NCBI GenBank assembly: GCA_031177355.1
Contig: JAPSGR010000019.1
Location: forward strand, 1 to 36,400
DNA from: Candidatus Nitrosocosmicus sp.
GTDB lineage: Archaea; Thermoproteota; Nitrososphaeria; Nitrososphaerales; Nitrososphaeraceae
Direction of reading: 5' to 3'
DNA length: 36,400 nucleotides
Shown: in pieces, positions 16,382-25,526 of the stretch
How positions within the stretch are numbered: position 1 is the first letter of the stretch
Layout of the letters: the number at the start of each line of letters is the position of its first letter
The notes under the pieces: model-generated
What the model was told of the DNA's origin: nothing
The model's input: only the letters and a program-made list of their open reading frames with translations
Databases searched by the model: none
Program-made: the position numbers and the translations under genes

Positions 16382-16978
16382 CTAGTATGCAAGAGAGCTA
16401 TTCTGTGTTTTGTTGTTCATTGAAACTGAGTTCTTTATGGATTGGTCAAATTCAGGACTAGCGACAATACCGAATATGGTGGAAGATTCACCAAAATGTC
16501 TATCTACACTTTCAGGATCCATCCATATATTTACTATGTTATCATTTGACAATTTAATAGAAGTTGGAATATCTAGTGCTGGGCCATTGGCAAGGCTAAC
16601 GGTAGATGTTCCATTGAAATGGGTAGAATTAGTCCCAGATGGTGATGAAGAATTTAACAAGACGAAATCAGTTACAGTATGAGTATGTCTAGCCGTGCCA
16701 TCAGGTCGCATCATATCTATAGCAGCGTTAAATGTACCGGCACTCGCATTACTACTTGAAGTTTCTGTTGAATTTGAAAGACTCGATCGCCATATTCCTG
16801 CTAATACCCAGTCGGTATTATCGTTTTCATCCTCAGTTATTCCAGTAATTGGTCCAAATACATACGTTCTATCAAGAAAATCCAGTGGTAAAGCCATAGC
16901 AACATTGGAAACAAGGCCTACAAAAGCAAAACCACTTATCAACATAAATACAAAGATGAATGTTACATAATTTTGCAT
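16382..16978 (-). CDS. Exported protein of unknown function
   Basis: A 198-aa protein with a clear signal peptide (residues 1-29: a hydrophobic run VTFIFVFMLISGFAFVGLV, then a cleavage-like VAMALPLD). The mature part has WVLAGIWRSSLSN, then a Ser/Asn-rich stretch, then AAIDMMRPDGTARHTHTVTD, STVSLANGPALDIPTSIKLS and IWMDPESVDRHFGESSTIFG. The His pairs (RHTHT, DRHFG) might bind metal, but nothing proves it. I associate this arrangement with exported thaumarchaeal proteins that occur as several paralogs; I cannot name a family. It precedes the propeller gene on the same strand by 44 bp, so the two probably form an operon inserted between the halves of the hem cluster. Confidence 0.7.
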   Translation of the reverse strand: MQNYVTFIFVFMLISGFAFVGLVSNVAMALPLDFLDRTYVFGPITGITEDENDNTDWVLAGIWRSSLSNSTETSSSNASAGTFNAAIDMMRPDGTARHTHTVTDFVLLNSSSPSGTNSTHFNGTSTVSLANGPALDIPTSIKLSNDNIVNIWMDPESVDRHFGESSTIFGIVASPEFDQSIKNSVSMNNKTQNSSLAY

Positions 16979-17279
16979 ATTTATTATGCACAGGTGCCTT
17001 TATTATCTTTTATGAAAATACATCAAGATTTGCGATAAAGATAATATATGATTAACTCGAAGATCAACAAAAATTTTGTAATTTGAGAAAAAATTATATA
17101 TTTAGTTAAATTGTTTGTTTGTATTAACAATTACGAAGACCTCAGGTTAGTAATTGTAACTGATCTTTTGAGTCCTGAAAAAGATGACGATTTCATTCTG
17201 ATAATAATAAAATGAAACCTTAAGTTCACAGACTGCTTTCTTAATCTTTACTATCCCAAATCCCTACCTTCTCCAAGAC
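16979..17279. other. AT-rich spacer, no gene seen
   Basis: About 300 bp with no supported reading frame. A short inverted repeat (CAGGTTA ... TAACTG, about 17143-17162) is present. No T-run or RNA gene signature was recognised. Confidence 0.4.
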
Positions 17280-17369
17280 TCAATAGTAAGTCAATGTCTG
17301 ATTAAAAAAAAGAGATACTATGAACAAGGCTGCAATTATTCCAGCAAGAAAAAGGGTTATTTGCCTCAG
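17280..17369 (-). CDS. Putative 29-aa single-span membrane protein, possible CTG start
   Basis: A minus-strand frame reads (L/M)RQITLFLAGIIAALFIVS then LFFNQTLTYY and TGA. It is a textbook positively charged start plus a single transmembrane helix. No ATG, GTG or TTG precedes it in frame; CTG at 17369 is the best candidate, and an upstream stop closes the frame. A good TATA-like box (minus-strand AATATATAAAG, about 17402-17412) lies 30-40 nt upstream. It may be a genuine tiny membrane protein or the left-over signal peptide of a decayed exported gene, like its neighbours at 15357-16978. Confidence 0.35.
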   Translation of the reverse strand: MRQITLFLAGIIAALFIVSLFFNQTLTYY

Positions 17370-18012
17370 AAAGCTTAACTATAATTCAATAAATCTCACA
17401 CTTTATATATTATCATAAACAAAGGTTTTGGTCTAATCCTTATATCATCACATAAATTAATTCAAGAAGATATTCTTCCAGTTGGTATGTGTTTGTTAAA
17501 TGGAAATATATCTACCTATAACACCGGAACGTCAAAATGTAATAAGTGAGAGACATTAATCAAGAGGTCGGTTGATTATTATAGAATTAGCGGGTAATAT
17601 GCACTATGTGTATAATAATTTATACAGATCGAAGATTCGGCAACAAAAATAGATAGAGATTCTTTATAAGAATTATTATTGTTTAATAATAGGACAAATG
17701 AATATCTTTTTTTCTAAAAACATGTTGTATTATTTTTACCCAAAATTGACACATAACAAGAAACTATGATTTGTTGAACGATAAAGATAAGACAATATTC
17801 TTTTACTTTGATATGTGTTTATAATCCATTTAAGTTACATATATAATATTAGAATAAGCCAAGTTAAAGGAATTTGACTCTTAATTGTCATATTATAGAT
17901 GTGATAATTATAGATCAAAATTGTTTAAATTAACAACCTTTGTTTAGATAACATCATCTGAGTTTGATAACGTATATCTAGAACAACATATAATTATATA
18001 TAATTACACTTT
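17370..18012. other. AT-rich intergenic region upstream of hemL
   Basis: About 640 bp with no supported gene. Its right end must contain the hemL promoter: GTATATC at 17974-17980 is placed to give a start about 10 nt before the ATG, while the stronger-looking TATATAA near 18000 is too close to it. The rest is low-complexity AT sequence. Confidence 0.35.
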
Positions 18013-19311
18013 ATGGCCGATATAAATTTTAATCAATCACGTCATTTGTTTGAAAGAGCCACAAAAGTAATTCCGGGTGGTGTTAATAGTCCAGTAAGGT
18101 ACTTTCAGCCCTATCCATTCTTCGTAGAATCTGCAAATGGAAGCAAATTATTTACCAATGACGGAAATGTATTAATTGATTATTGCTTAGGTTATGGATC
18201 AGTTTTTCTAGGACATGGTAATCAAGAGGTCGGTACAGAAGTAAAGTATCAAATGGATAAAGGAAACTTATTTTGTACACCAACTGAAAAAGAAGTTCAG
18301 TTAGCAGAAACATGTACAAAAATAATTCCTTGTGCAGAGATGGTAAGGATAATGAACACGGGAGCAGAAGCTACAATGCATTCGATAAGACTGGCCAGAT
18401 CTTTTACAAATAAAACTAAATTAATTAAGTTTGAAGGTGGATATCACGGAGCTTTTGACTATGTTCTAAACAAGGCTGGGTCGGCGGCGGCGGCCAAGGA
18501 TTATACAGACGGAATATTAACTGAAAGTGCATCCAAAACGATCACTATACCTTTTAATGATATTGAAGTTGTTCAAGATATCATAAGTAAAAGGGAGAAT
18601 CATAATGACATTGCTTGTATTATAGTTGAGCCGGTTTTGGCTAATACAGGACTAGTTCTCCCAGAAAAAGAGTATCTCAACAGTTTACGAAACATAACTA
18701 AAGAAAATGGAATTGTATTAATCTTTGACGAAGTAGTTACAGGCTTCAGATTGGCATTGGGAGGAGCAAGTGAGTTCTTTGGAATTAAACCAGATATTGC
18801 CACATTTGCCAAAACGCTTGGAAATGGATATCCAATTTCATTGGTGGCAGGAAACAGAGAAATAATGTCTGGACTTGCACCATGTGGATCGGTATATCAA
18901 GCAAGTACTTTTGCAGGTAATCCTGTTTCAGTAACTGCAGCACTAAAAACCCTCGAAATACTCACCAAAGAAAAAAATACAATCTATCCAAAAGTTGCTA
19001 TATCATGTGATAAATTGGTTGATGCAATCAGGGATATTGTGTCTGATAAACAATTAGACGTTATGTTAAATTCAATAGGTTCTATGTTTCAACTTTTTTT
19101 TACAAACAAACTGATCAGAGATTATGATTCAGTAAAATCAACAGACACCGAATCTTTCAATAAATTATTCAGAATACTCTTAAAGAAGAACATATTTATC
19201 CCACCTTCTCCATATGAAACATGTTTCATCTCGACAATGCATAATGAAGAGGATATTGAAAAAACAATAGATGCCTACGAATCTGCATTATCCACGGTGA
19301 GGGATTTTTAA
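18013..19311 (+). CDS. hemL: Glutamate-1-semialdehyde 2,1-aminomutase
   Basis: A 432-aa PLP enzyme that turns glutamate-1-semialdehyde into 5-aminolevulinate, after HemA. It has the class III aminotransferase fold, starting with FERATKVIPGGVNSPVRYF. The PLP-binding motifs are NTGAEATMHSIRLAR, GGYHGAFDY and IFDEVVTGFR. The Schiff-base lysine is Lys267 in IATFAKTLGNGYP. Full length. It begins the second half of the tetrapyrrole cluster. Its last codons are GAT TTT TAA, and the reading frame of hemC begins inside its 3' end, overlapping by about 8 nt, so expression of hemL and hemC is tightly linked. Confidence 0.95.
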   Translation: MADINFNQSRHLFERATKVIPGGVNSPVRYFQPYPFFVESANGSKLFTNDGNVLIDYCLGYGSVFLGHGNQEVGTEVKYQMDKGNLFCTPTEKEVQLAETCTKIIPCAEMVRIMNTGAEATMHSIRLARSFTNKTKLIKFEGGYHGAFDYVLNKAGSAAAAKDYTDGILTESASKTITIPFNDIEVVQDIISKRENHNDIACIIVEPVLANTGLVLPEKEYLNSLRNITKENGIVLIFDEVVTGFRLALGGASEFFGIKPDIATFAKTLGNGYPISLVAGNREIMSGLAPCGSVYQASTFAGNPVSVTAALKTLEILTKEKNTIYPKVAISCDKLVDAIRDIVSDKQLDVMLNSIGSMFQLFFTNKLIRDYDSVKSTDTESFNKLFRILLKKNIFIPPSPYETCFISTMHNEEDIEKTIDAYESALSTVRDF

Positions 19312-20275
19312 ACAAATAGTAGTTGCCACCAGAGCGAGCAAACTCGCTACAAGACAAACCGATTTAGTAGTTTCGTCAATAAAGAGGATCAAGGTTGATC
19401 TTAAAATTAGCATCGACAAGATTATTACTCAAGGTGACCGGGACAACAGACCATTTTTTGTAATGAATAGGATAGGCGTTTTTGAAAAGGAAGTTAATGA
19501 AAGATTGTTAAAATATGAAGCGGATTTTGCAGTTCACAGTCTAAAAGATCTTCATGCAGGAATATCAGATAAACTGGTTATTGCATGTATACCAAAGAGA
19601 GAAAGGCCTAATGATGTATTTATAAATAGTATCGATGGAAAATTACTCAATCAACTTCCTCCTACCTCCATAATAGGAACTAGTAGTATTAGAAGGGCTA
19701 TTCAAATTAAAACCAAGTATCCTCATCTCAAAATTAAATCTATTAGAGGAAATGTAGAAACAAGACTTGATAGATCGAAAGAGAATAAATACTCAGGAAT
19801 AATCTTAGCTGAGGCTGGAATAGATAGATTAGGATTAGCTAATCAGATTACTCAAAGGTTAAATATTCGCAGTTTTACTCCAGCACCAGGCCAAGGAGCA
19901 TTGGCAATTGTTTGTAGAAAAGACGATACAGATCTTTTGAAATTATTGAAAAAAATAGAGGATGTAAATTCACTAAGAGAGGTTCAAGCAGAAAGAACTT
20001 TAACGGATGCAATTGGGGCAGGATGTACTGTTCCTTTAGGCGCATGTGCATATTCAAAAATTAAGGAGAAACGGATCTCACTTTTTGCAGTTATTTATTC
20101 TTTAGATGGAAAAAAATCCATTAAAGCAGCCCTACAGCATAGTATCGATCATCCGCAAAAGTTGGGTAAGATGGTTGCAGAGGAATTGATTTCAAAGGGT
20201 GCAAAAGAAATAACAAAGGATTGGGATAATAATACTAATATGAATATCGATGTACTAAATAAGTTGATAGAATGA
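19304..20275 (+). CDS. hemC: Hydroxymethylbilane synthase (porphobilinogen deaminase), probable ATT start
   Basis: Joins four porphobilinogens into hydroxymethylbilane. The first conserved strand IVVATRASKLATRQTDLVV and the ITQGDRDNRPF segment lie upstream of the first ATG in frame (19463), so that ATG cannot be the start. Between the in-frame stop TGA (19298) and this strand there is no ATG, GTG or TTG. ATT at 19304 gives MFKQIVVATR and is preceded by GGTGA (19296-19300), complementary to the CACCUCC tail of archaeal 16S rRNA; ATA at 19316 is an alternative. Numbering from 19304 (323 aa), Asp82 is in HSLKDL and the dipyrromethane Cys241 is in GAGCTVPLG. Its TGA overlaps the SUMT start as ATGA. 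Confidence 0.9.
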   Translation: MFKQIVVATRASKLATRQTDLVVSSIKRIKVDLKISIDKIITQGDRDNRPFFVMNRIGVFEKEVNERLLKYEADFAVHSLKDLHAGISDKLVIACIPKRERPNDVFINSIDGKLLNQLPPTSIIGTSSIRRAIQIKTKYPHLKIKSIRGNVETRLDRSKENKYSGIILAEAGIDRLGLANQITQRLNIRSFTPAPGQGALAIVCRKDDTDLLKLLKKIEDVNSLREVQAERTLTDAIGAGCTVPLGACAYSKIKEKRISLFAVIYSLDGKKSIKAALQHSIDHPQKLGKMVAEELISKGAKEITKDWDNNTNMNIDVLNKLIE

Positions 20276-21057
20276 AAATTAAACACAGCTCTGTAGGTAT
20301 GGTCTACATTTGTGGTGCTGGGCCGGGTGATCCAAGATTATTAACATTGAGAGCCTTGGACTTGATCAAACAGGCAGACGTAATTCTTTATGATAGATTA
20401 GTAGGAGGTGAGATAATTGAATTATTTCCGCCCTCCTCAGAAAAAATTTATGTTGGAAGAAATGTTAGAGACCCAACAACACATCAAAATAGAACAAATG
20501 AATTGATGTTGAAATACGCTACAATGGGTAAATCGGTTTTGCGACTGAAAGGAGGTGATCCATTTATTTTCGGAAGGGGAGGTGAGGAAGCAGAGATCCT
20601 GATGGAAAATAACATACCATTTGAGATCATCCCAGGTATTACTTCAGGAATAGGTGCAGCTATTTATTCAGGGATACCTCTTACACATAGAAAATATGGG
20701 TCTGCGGTTGCATTTGTTACCGGCCATGAAGATCCAGATAAAAAGACACCAGAGGTCAACTGGGAAAAATTATTTGATGCAGTAGATACCGTTGTCGTGT
20801 ATATGGGAACAGAGAAGTTAGAGATAATTATTGACAAGATTAAGAAAGGTAAAAACGATGGCAATAAACCAGTTGCAATAATTGAGAACGGAACCTTGAA
20901 AAGCCAAAAGGTGATTGTAGGAGATTTAGGCAACATTGTTATGCTATCAAAACAAGCAAATGTAAAACCTCCTGCTATTGTAATTCTTGGTGACGTAGTC
21001 AAGCTCAATAAGAAATTGGAATGGTTTGTCCCAAAAATAGAAAATAAAGAAAACTAA
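20272..21057 (+). CDS. Uroporphyrinogen-III C-methyltransferase (SUMT)
   Basis: A 261-aa SAM-dependent enzyme that methylates uroporphyrinogen III at C2 and C7 to give precorrin-2. The first motif VYICGAGPGDPRLLTLRA (GAGPGD at residues 15-20), YDRLV, VLRLKGGDPFIFGRGGEE, IIPGITSGIGAA, PLTHR and VVYMGTEKLEIII are all typical of the tetrapyrrole methylase family. It is stand-alone (CobA type), not fused to the dehydrogenase, whose gene opens the cluster at 12268. It overlaps hemC by 4 nt, showing translational coupling. With the dehydrogenase it commits uroporphyrinogen III to the sirohydrochlorin branch, which archaea use for siroheme, B12 and the alternative heme route. Confidence 0.93.
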   Translation: MKIKHSSVGMVYICGAGPGDPRLLTLRALDLIKQADVILYDRLVGGEIIELFPPSSEKIYVGRNVRDPTTHQNRTNELMLKYATMGKSVLRLKGGDPFIFGRGGEEAEILMENNIPFEIIPGITSGIGAAIYSGIPLTHRKYGSAVAFVTGHEDPDKKTPEVNWEKLFDAVDTVVVYMGTEKLEIIIDKIKKGKNDGNKPVAIIENGTLKSQKVIVGDLGNIVMLSKQANVKPPAIVILGDVVKLNKKLEWFVPKIENKEN

Positions 21058-21102
21058 ACACAATGTTGTGACATCTATATTTGCAGAAGGGATCTCATCT
21101 AT

Positions 21103-21966
21103 TTGGATAACATAAATATCATTATTAGTCGAGAAGAGGTATTAAGAGACGACATTCCAAATAATGTGAAAGAAAAACTAGAAAATGTTAATTGGATAAG
21201 TCTACCGACCATTGATTTTCGAAAGATATACTCTAAGGAAGTAAAAGAAGCCTTAGAAAGAATCACAAATTTATACTATCACTACTGTATTTTTCTAAGC
21301 TCAAACTCCGTACATTTATTTTTTGAAATAGCAAGTGATGAGAAGAAGTTGACCGAAACTTTACATGCTCTTTCTAAAATGAAAATTGTTGTAATAGGTC
21401 CCAAAACTAAAGAAACATTGAAAAATTATGGATTTGATTCTGAGGAAGCAAACAATCACAAAAATAATAATTACTCTATAATAGATATAAAGAACTTCCT
21501 TCATAAATTAGATCTAGAAAATAAAAAGCAACCTCAAATTATTCCTGTAAGGATATTGATACCAAGAAGTGCGCAATCAATAAAGTCAAATAATTTTATT
21601 GATACTAATTTTGACAGTATTGAACTGAACCAGGTTTTCTTTTATGATATTAGTGAAAAAAAAGATATATCTAATTCATCTCAATGGAAAAAATTAAATA
21701 AATTATCGAGTTATTCGGGGAAAACATTTTTAATTTTTACTAGTCCATCGACAGTAAAATCATTTTTCAAGATAATTTACCAACTTTCATCCTATCATTT
21801 TGATGATAAGAGCGAAAGGGATATAATTCAAGATATGAAGATTCATAAAGTAATTTCCATTGGACCGACAACTTCCAGAGTACTGATTGAAAAAAATATT
21901 GATCATATAGAATCTTCAGTACATACAGTGAAGGGTACATTAGAGGTAGTGTTTGATTTAGTTTAA
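21103..21966 (+). CDS. hemD: Uroporphyrinogen-III synthase
   Basis: A 287-aa protein of the poorly conserved HemD family, which cyclises hydroxymethylbilane with inversion of ring D. It has two alternating alpha/beta domains: INIIISREEVLRDDI at the start, YHYCIFLSSNSVHLFFEIAS, KIVVIGPKTKETLKNYGFDS, then the second domain with LIPRSAQSIK, TFLIFTSPSTVKSFFKI and HKVISIGPTTSRVLIEKNI. The paired FLSSNSV / FTSPSTV and VIGPKT / SIGPTT motifs are the HemD hallmarks. The start is TTG at 21103; no ATG is available upstream in frame. It follows SUMT after 45 bp and closes the cluster, converging with sufD across 457 bp. Confidence 0.88.
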   Translation: MDNINIIISREEVLRDDIPNNVKEKLENVNWISLPTIDFRKIYSKEVKEALERITNLYYHYCIFLSSNSVHLFFEIASDEKKLTETLHALSKMKIVVIGPKTKETLKNYGFDSEEANNHKNNNYSIIDIKNFLHKLDLENKKQPQIIPVRILIPRSAQSIKSNNFIDTNFDSIELNQVFFYDISEKKDISNSSQWKKLNKLSSYSGKTFLIFTSPSTVKSFFKIIYQLSSYHFDDKSERDIIQDMKIHKVISIGPTTSRVLIEKNIDHIESSVHTVKGTLEVVFDLV

Positions 21967-22423
21967 AGATAATCTCCAGATTTTGAATTCTAAACAACCG
22001 TCTGATTCCAATGAATTTCTTTCTTAATAAAATTAATAATTTGACTTTTTCTTATCACTTTTTATGAACTTGAATGGCGTTTTTTAAATAAGCAGATTTA
22101 AAGGAACATTATCATTTAAATCAATATGATAGGTGCAGAGCACAAGTAAAAGTTCTTGTGAACCCATTTACAGAAAAACTTGTCAAATCAACTAATGCGT
22201 ATACATACCTGTTTGTTCTGATGCGAGGGATTTACTATTGGGATTAACAGCCATCTTATTCATCATTACCAAAACCAATCATCTCTCGCTTATTTAGTTT
22301 AATAATTGAAATACATCAACTTTTTGTTGTTCACTTGACAATCTACTAAAGTCTTTTTATGGTTAAAAAAATGTGATACGATACTTTTTTGATTGTTTGA
22401 AAAAAAAACTCTTTGGACGGATA
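21967..22423. other. Intergenic region between convergent hemD and sufD, with a long stem-loop
   Basis: No gene of normal size. Contains the nested stem at 22223-22289. A 23-codon minus-strand frame (MNKMAVNPNSKSLASEQTGM, then YTH) runs through it and has plausible composition but no recognised relatives. T-runs near 22320 and 22385 could stop transcription from either side. Confidence 0.4.
22223..22289. other. Nested inverted repeat, possible structured RNA or bidirectional terminator
   Basis: GCGAGGGA (22223-22230) pairs with TCTCTCGC (22282-22289) with one G-U. Inside it ATTGG (22237-22241) pairs with CCAAT (22275-22279). The outer arms are GC-rich against an AT-rich background. The position between two convergent genes fits a terminator or a small RNA; neither was recognised as a known family. 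Confidence 0.3.
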
Positions 22424-23911
22424 TTATCTGTACTTGTAATGTTTTTCAAAAATATCCGCGGTTTCCTTGTATCTAGATTTTTCCACCTCAAGAATCTGTT
22501 CCATTACTTCGTCTCCTTTTAATAATAACGGTTTTCCGGTCCACTTGTTCTCAAATAAGTAACTAATCCATGCACGGATAAATGGACCCATTTTTCGAGA
22601 CAATGGTTCTACAAAGCCATTAATAATCTCACGCTTAGCCCCCTCTCTATCTAATCCTTTGCACATAAGATAAAATATTTTTTCCTCATCAATCTGTGAA
22701 ACAGATGCAGAATGCGTCGCCTTAACCTCATTAGTTTCAATTTCCAAACCGGGTATAGCATCAGCCTGTGCACCCTTATTCAACAAAATGGCATGTCCGG
22801 CTAAATATGCTTCAGAAGTTTGTGCATTTTTACGGATCTTTATCATACCTTTAAATAGAGATTTAGCAGCATCTTTTACAATTGATTTAACTAATACTTT
22901 TCCACGCGTACTAAAGCCTATATGATCAAGATTGGAAGTAATATCAAATAGCTGATTATTTGTACCAAAAACTATCTGGACGTCTTCTGATTGTGCACCA
23001 GAACCATTCATAACACTGTCAGTCTTGAACCTACAAAGTTGAGAACCAAACATGCCAGAATACCAAGACATTTTAGCATCTTTTTCGATGAAAGCTTTTC
23101 TGTTTGATATACATATAGTATCCAAGTTCATCGCTTGGAGTGTAATAAATTCCAACTCGGAAGACGGTTTAAGATTACATTCAAGAAACTCAAAATAGCA
23201 TTCCTGTTGCTTTTTAGCTTCGGCGATAATAGATTTTTTGTTATTGTCACTAATAGGATTATTCCCATCTGAAGTAGAAATCAGAGATGATGAGGAGTAT
23301 AGTTCCTGCACAATTGTTGCTTTGGATCCTTCCTCAGAAATAACAATATTTCTACATATAGAGGAAGTGCCATCATCTTTAAGAGAATACACGATTCTAA
23401 TAGGATCTTCAATCATTATATTTCTTGGAATATAAATGAAAAATCCCGATTGGAATGCAGATGATCCTAATACAAGAAATCGATCTTCCTCGTAATTGAT
23501 TGAGTTATCACTGAAATATTTTTTTACTAATTCAGGATAATTATTCACAGCGTCCTGAATAGTAGATATAATTAAACCTTTTTTGGATAACGCTGGTGGA
23601 ACAAATATGTGCACAACCGTTGAACCTATTAATAGTACACTTGGAGAGGACTTTATTTCTTCCAATCGAATTTTTAAGTCTTCAGAAACTGAAATATTTT
23701 CCTCATCAGAGAAATAAACGTTTTCGGGCTTTAACATAGTTAATCCAGTATATTTGGAATATAGTGGAGAAACTTCAGATGGTAGACTCGAGAATTTAGA
23801 TAAGATTTCCTTTCTAGTAGACGATACCCATACAGGTTCGACATTTTTTTTAGGGAGTATTTTTTGTATATTATTTCCCGAGAGTGAAGAAAGTGTTATC
23901 ATCTGCATCAT
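22424..23911 (-). CDS. sufD: Fe-S cluster assembly protein SufD
   Basis: A 495-aa beta-helix protein of the SufB/SufD scaffold family. With SufB and the ATPase SufC it assembles Fe-S clusters. The N-terminal helical part (VWVSSTRKEILSKFSSLPSE) precedes the right-handed beta-helix; the core includes FIYIPRNIMIEDPIRIVY and SAFQSGFFIYIP. The C-terminus contains AIPGLEIETNEVKATHSASV, whose His corresponds to the conserved SufD His, then the hallmark IDEEKIFYLMCKGLDREGAK. It follows sufB by 37 bp in the same direction and is a paralog of it. No sufC is present in the window. Either of the first methionines could be the start. Confidence 0.92.
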   Translation of the reverse strand: MMQMITLSSLSGNNIQKILPKKNVEPVWVSSTRKEILSKFSSLPSEVSPLYSKYTGLTMLKPENVYFSDEENISVSEDLKIRLEEIKSSPSVLLIGSTVVHIFVPPALSKKGLIISTIQDAVNNYPELVKKYFSDNSINYEEDRFLVLGSSAFQSGFFIYIPRNIMIEDPIRIVYSLKDDGTSSICRNIVISEEGSKATIVQELYSSSSLISTSDGNNPISDNNKKSIIAEAKKQQECYFEFLECNLKPSSELEFITLQAMNLDTICISNRKAFIEKDAKMSWYSGMFGSQLCRFKTDSVMNGSGAQSEDVQIVFGTNNQLFDITSNLDHIGFSTRGKVLVKSIVKDAAKSLFKGMIKIRKNAQTSEAYLAGHAILLNKGAQADAIPGLEIETNEVKATHSASVSQIDEEKIFYLMCKGLDREGAKREIINGFVEPLSRKMGPFIRAWISYLFENKWTGKPLLLKGDEVMEQILEVEKSRYKETADIFEKHYKYR

Positions 23912-23948
23912 TATTTACGGAAAAGTAAGACAAAAATAGAAATGAACA

Positions 23949-25349
23949 TTAACCTACTGATCCTTCCATTTCCATTTTTACTAATCTGTTAAGTTCAACT
24001 GCATATTCCATTGGCAGTTCTTTGGTAAAAGGTTCCATGAATCCTCCAATAATCATGCTCAATGCATCAGATTCAGAATATCCTCTACTCATCAGGTAGA
24101 ATATTTGCTCATCCCCTATCTTTCCTACCGTTGCCTCATGAGTGATTGTCGCATCATCTTCATTAACCTCAACATACGGATAAGTATCTGTCCTAGAAAA
24201 CTCGTCTAGTAATAATGCATCACACCTAACGTTAGATTTTACACCATAGGCCCCTTTGGCTACATGCAGTAAACCTCTATAGGTCGTTCTGCCAGAATCC
24301 TTGCTAACAGACTTGCTTGTTATCCTTGAGGTAGTGTTAGGAGCAAGATGAACTACTTTGGCACCTGCATCTTGATGTTGAGATTTACCGGCGAAAGCAA
24401 CAGATACAATTTCTGCATGCGCATTTTTACCAAGCATGTAAACGCCTGGATATTTCATAGTCAGTTTGCTTCCCAAGTTACCATCGATCCATTCAACTGA
24501 TGCGTTTTCATAAGCATAGGCTCTTTTTGTAACCAAATTGTAGACATCTTTACTCCAATTTTGAATTGTTGTATATCTTATTTTAGCTCCTCTTTTAGCA
24601 ATTAACTCAACAACGGCAGAATGTAGAGACTCTGTTGAGTAAACTGGTGCAGTGCAACCCTCTATGTAATGGACGTCTGCGCCTTCATCAGCAATGATCA
24701 GTGTTCTTTCAAATTGCCCTATGTTTTCTGCATTTATCCTGAAATATGCTTGTAGTGGCAAATCTACCTTTACATTTGGTGGAATATATATGAAAGAACC
24801 CCCTGACCAAACGGCGCTATTAAGGGCGGCAAATTTGTTATCCTCTGGAGGGATAACCTTTCCAAAATATTTTTTAACCAAATCTGGAAACTTTTTAATA
24901 GCTGTATCAGTATCTAAAAATATAACTCCCTGTTGCTCCAAATCTTCTCTCAAATTATGATAAACCACTTCTGATTCATATTGTGCACCCACACCTGCCA
25001 AGAACTTTCTCTCTGCTTCTGGAATACCCAATTTTTCAAACGTATTCCTAACTGATTCTGGAACATCCTCCCAGTTTTTACTTTGCTTTTCAGAAGCTCT
25101 AGCGTAGTAGTATATATTCTGAAAATCAATATGAGATAAATCACCACCCCAGTTAGGCATAGGTTTACTCATAAAAACGTCATAAGATCTCAATCTAAAA
25201 TCACGCATCCAATCGGGTTCACCTTTCATTTTGCTGATTTCCTCCACAGTGCCCCTGGAGAGACCCTTTTTACTCAAATAGACATAAATCTCAGTTGAAT
25301 CCTTAAAGTCATATTTACTATAATCCATATTCAATTCTTTCGCGGTCAT
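23949..25349 (-). CDS. sufB: Fe-S cluster assembly protein SufB
   Basis: A protein of about 466 aa, the SufB scaffold on which clusters form. It starts [20 protein letters not shown], then [20 protein letters not shown] (the typical SufB head). It continues with [20 protein letters not shown], the loop HYIEGCTAP, the C-terminal [14 protein letters not shown] with a conserved Cys, and [21 protein letters not shown] frame extension to an ATG at 25406 adds a hydrophobic AT-rich stretch not expected in SufB. ATG 25349 (or 25358) matches the family start and lies about 26 nt from a TATA box, so I use 25349. It is upstream of sufD in one operon and divergent from serA. Confidence 0.93.
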   Translation of the reverse strand: MTAKELNMDYSKYDFKDSTEIYVYLSKKGLSRGTVEEISKMKGEPDWMRDFRLRSYDVFMSKPMPNWGGDLSHIDFQNIYYYARASEKQSKNWEDVPESVRNTFEKLGIPEAERKFLAGVGAQYESEVVYHNLREDLEQQGVIFLDTDTAIKKFPDLVKKYFGKVIPPEDNKFAALNSAVWSGGSFIYIPPNVKVDLPLQAYFRINAENIGQFERTLIIADEGADVHYIEGCTAPVYSTESLHSAVVELIAKRGAKIRYTTIQNWSKDVYNLVTKRAYAYENASVEWIDGNLGSKLTMKYPGVYMLGKNAHAEIVSVAFAGKSQHQDAGAKVVHLAPNTTSRITSKSVSKDSGRTTYRGLLHVAKGAYGVKSNVRCDALLLDEFSRTDTYPYVEVNEDDATITHEATVGKIGDEQIFYLMSRGYSESDALSMIIGGFMEPFTKELPMEYAVELNRLVKMEMEGSVG

Positions 25350-25370
25350 ACTGTTCATAACGGCGTTATT

Positions 25371-25380
25371 GATTATAAAT
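25371..25380 (-). promoter_or_regulatory. TATA box of the sufBD operon
   Basis: Minus-strand ATTTATAATC, close to the archaeal TTTATATA consensus. Its centre is about 26 nt before ATG 25349, consistent with a leaderless or nearly leaderless sufB message. Confidence 0.45.
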
Positions 25381-25526
25381 ATTTTTGTTAAAAATATTAA
25401 AAACAATCAAATATATATAAACAATTGTTGAATTGGTCCAAAATGGTTAGTCTAGCCTAACCTTACAGACATAGCTAGATCAACTAAAAGTAATCAATAT
25501 ATTCCTACAAAAAAAAGTCCCTTTAT

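Noticed and set aside
19307-19313. TTTAAAC, identical to the coronavirus -1 slippery heptamer, at the hemL/hemC junction
   Set aside because: It is not in phase with hemL: a -1 slip needs the zero frame to read TTA AAC, but hemL reads TTT TAA here. hemC also lies in the +1, not the -1, frame.
25349-25406. N-terminal extension of SufB to ATG 25406
   Set aside because: The added residues are an AT-rich hydrophobic run not seen in the cytoplasmic SufB family, and the TATA box lies inside that stretch.
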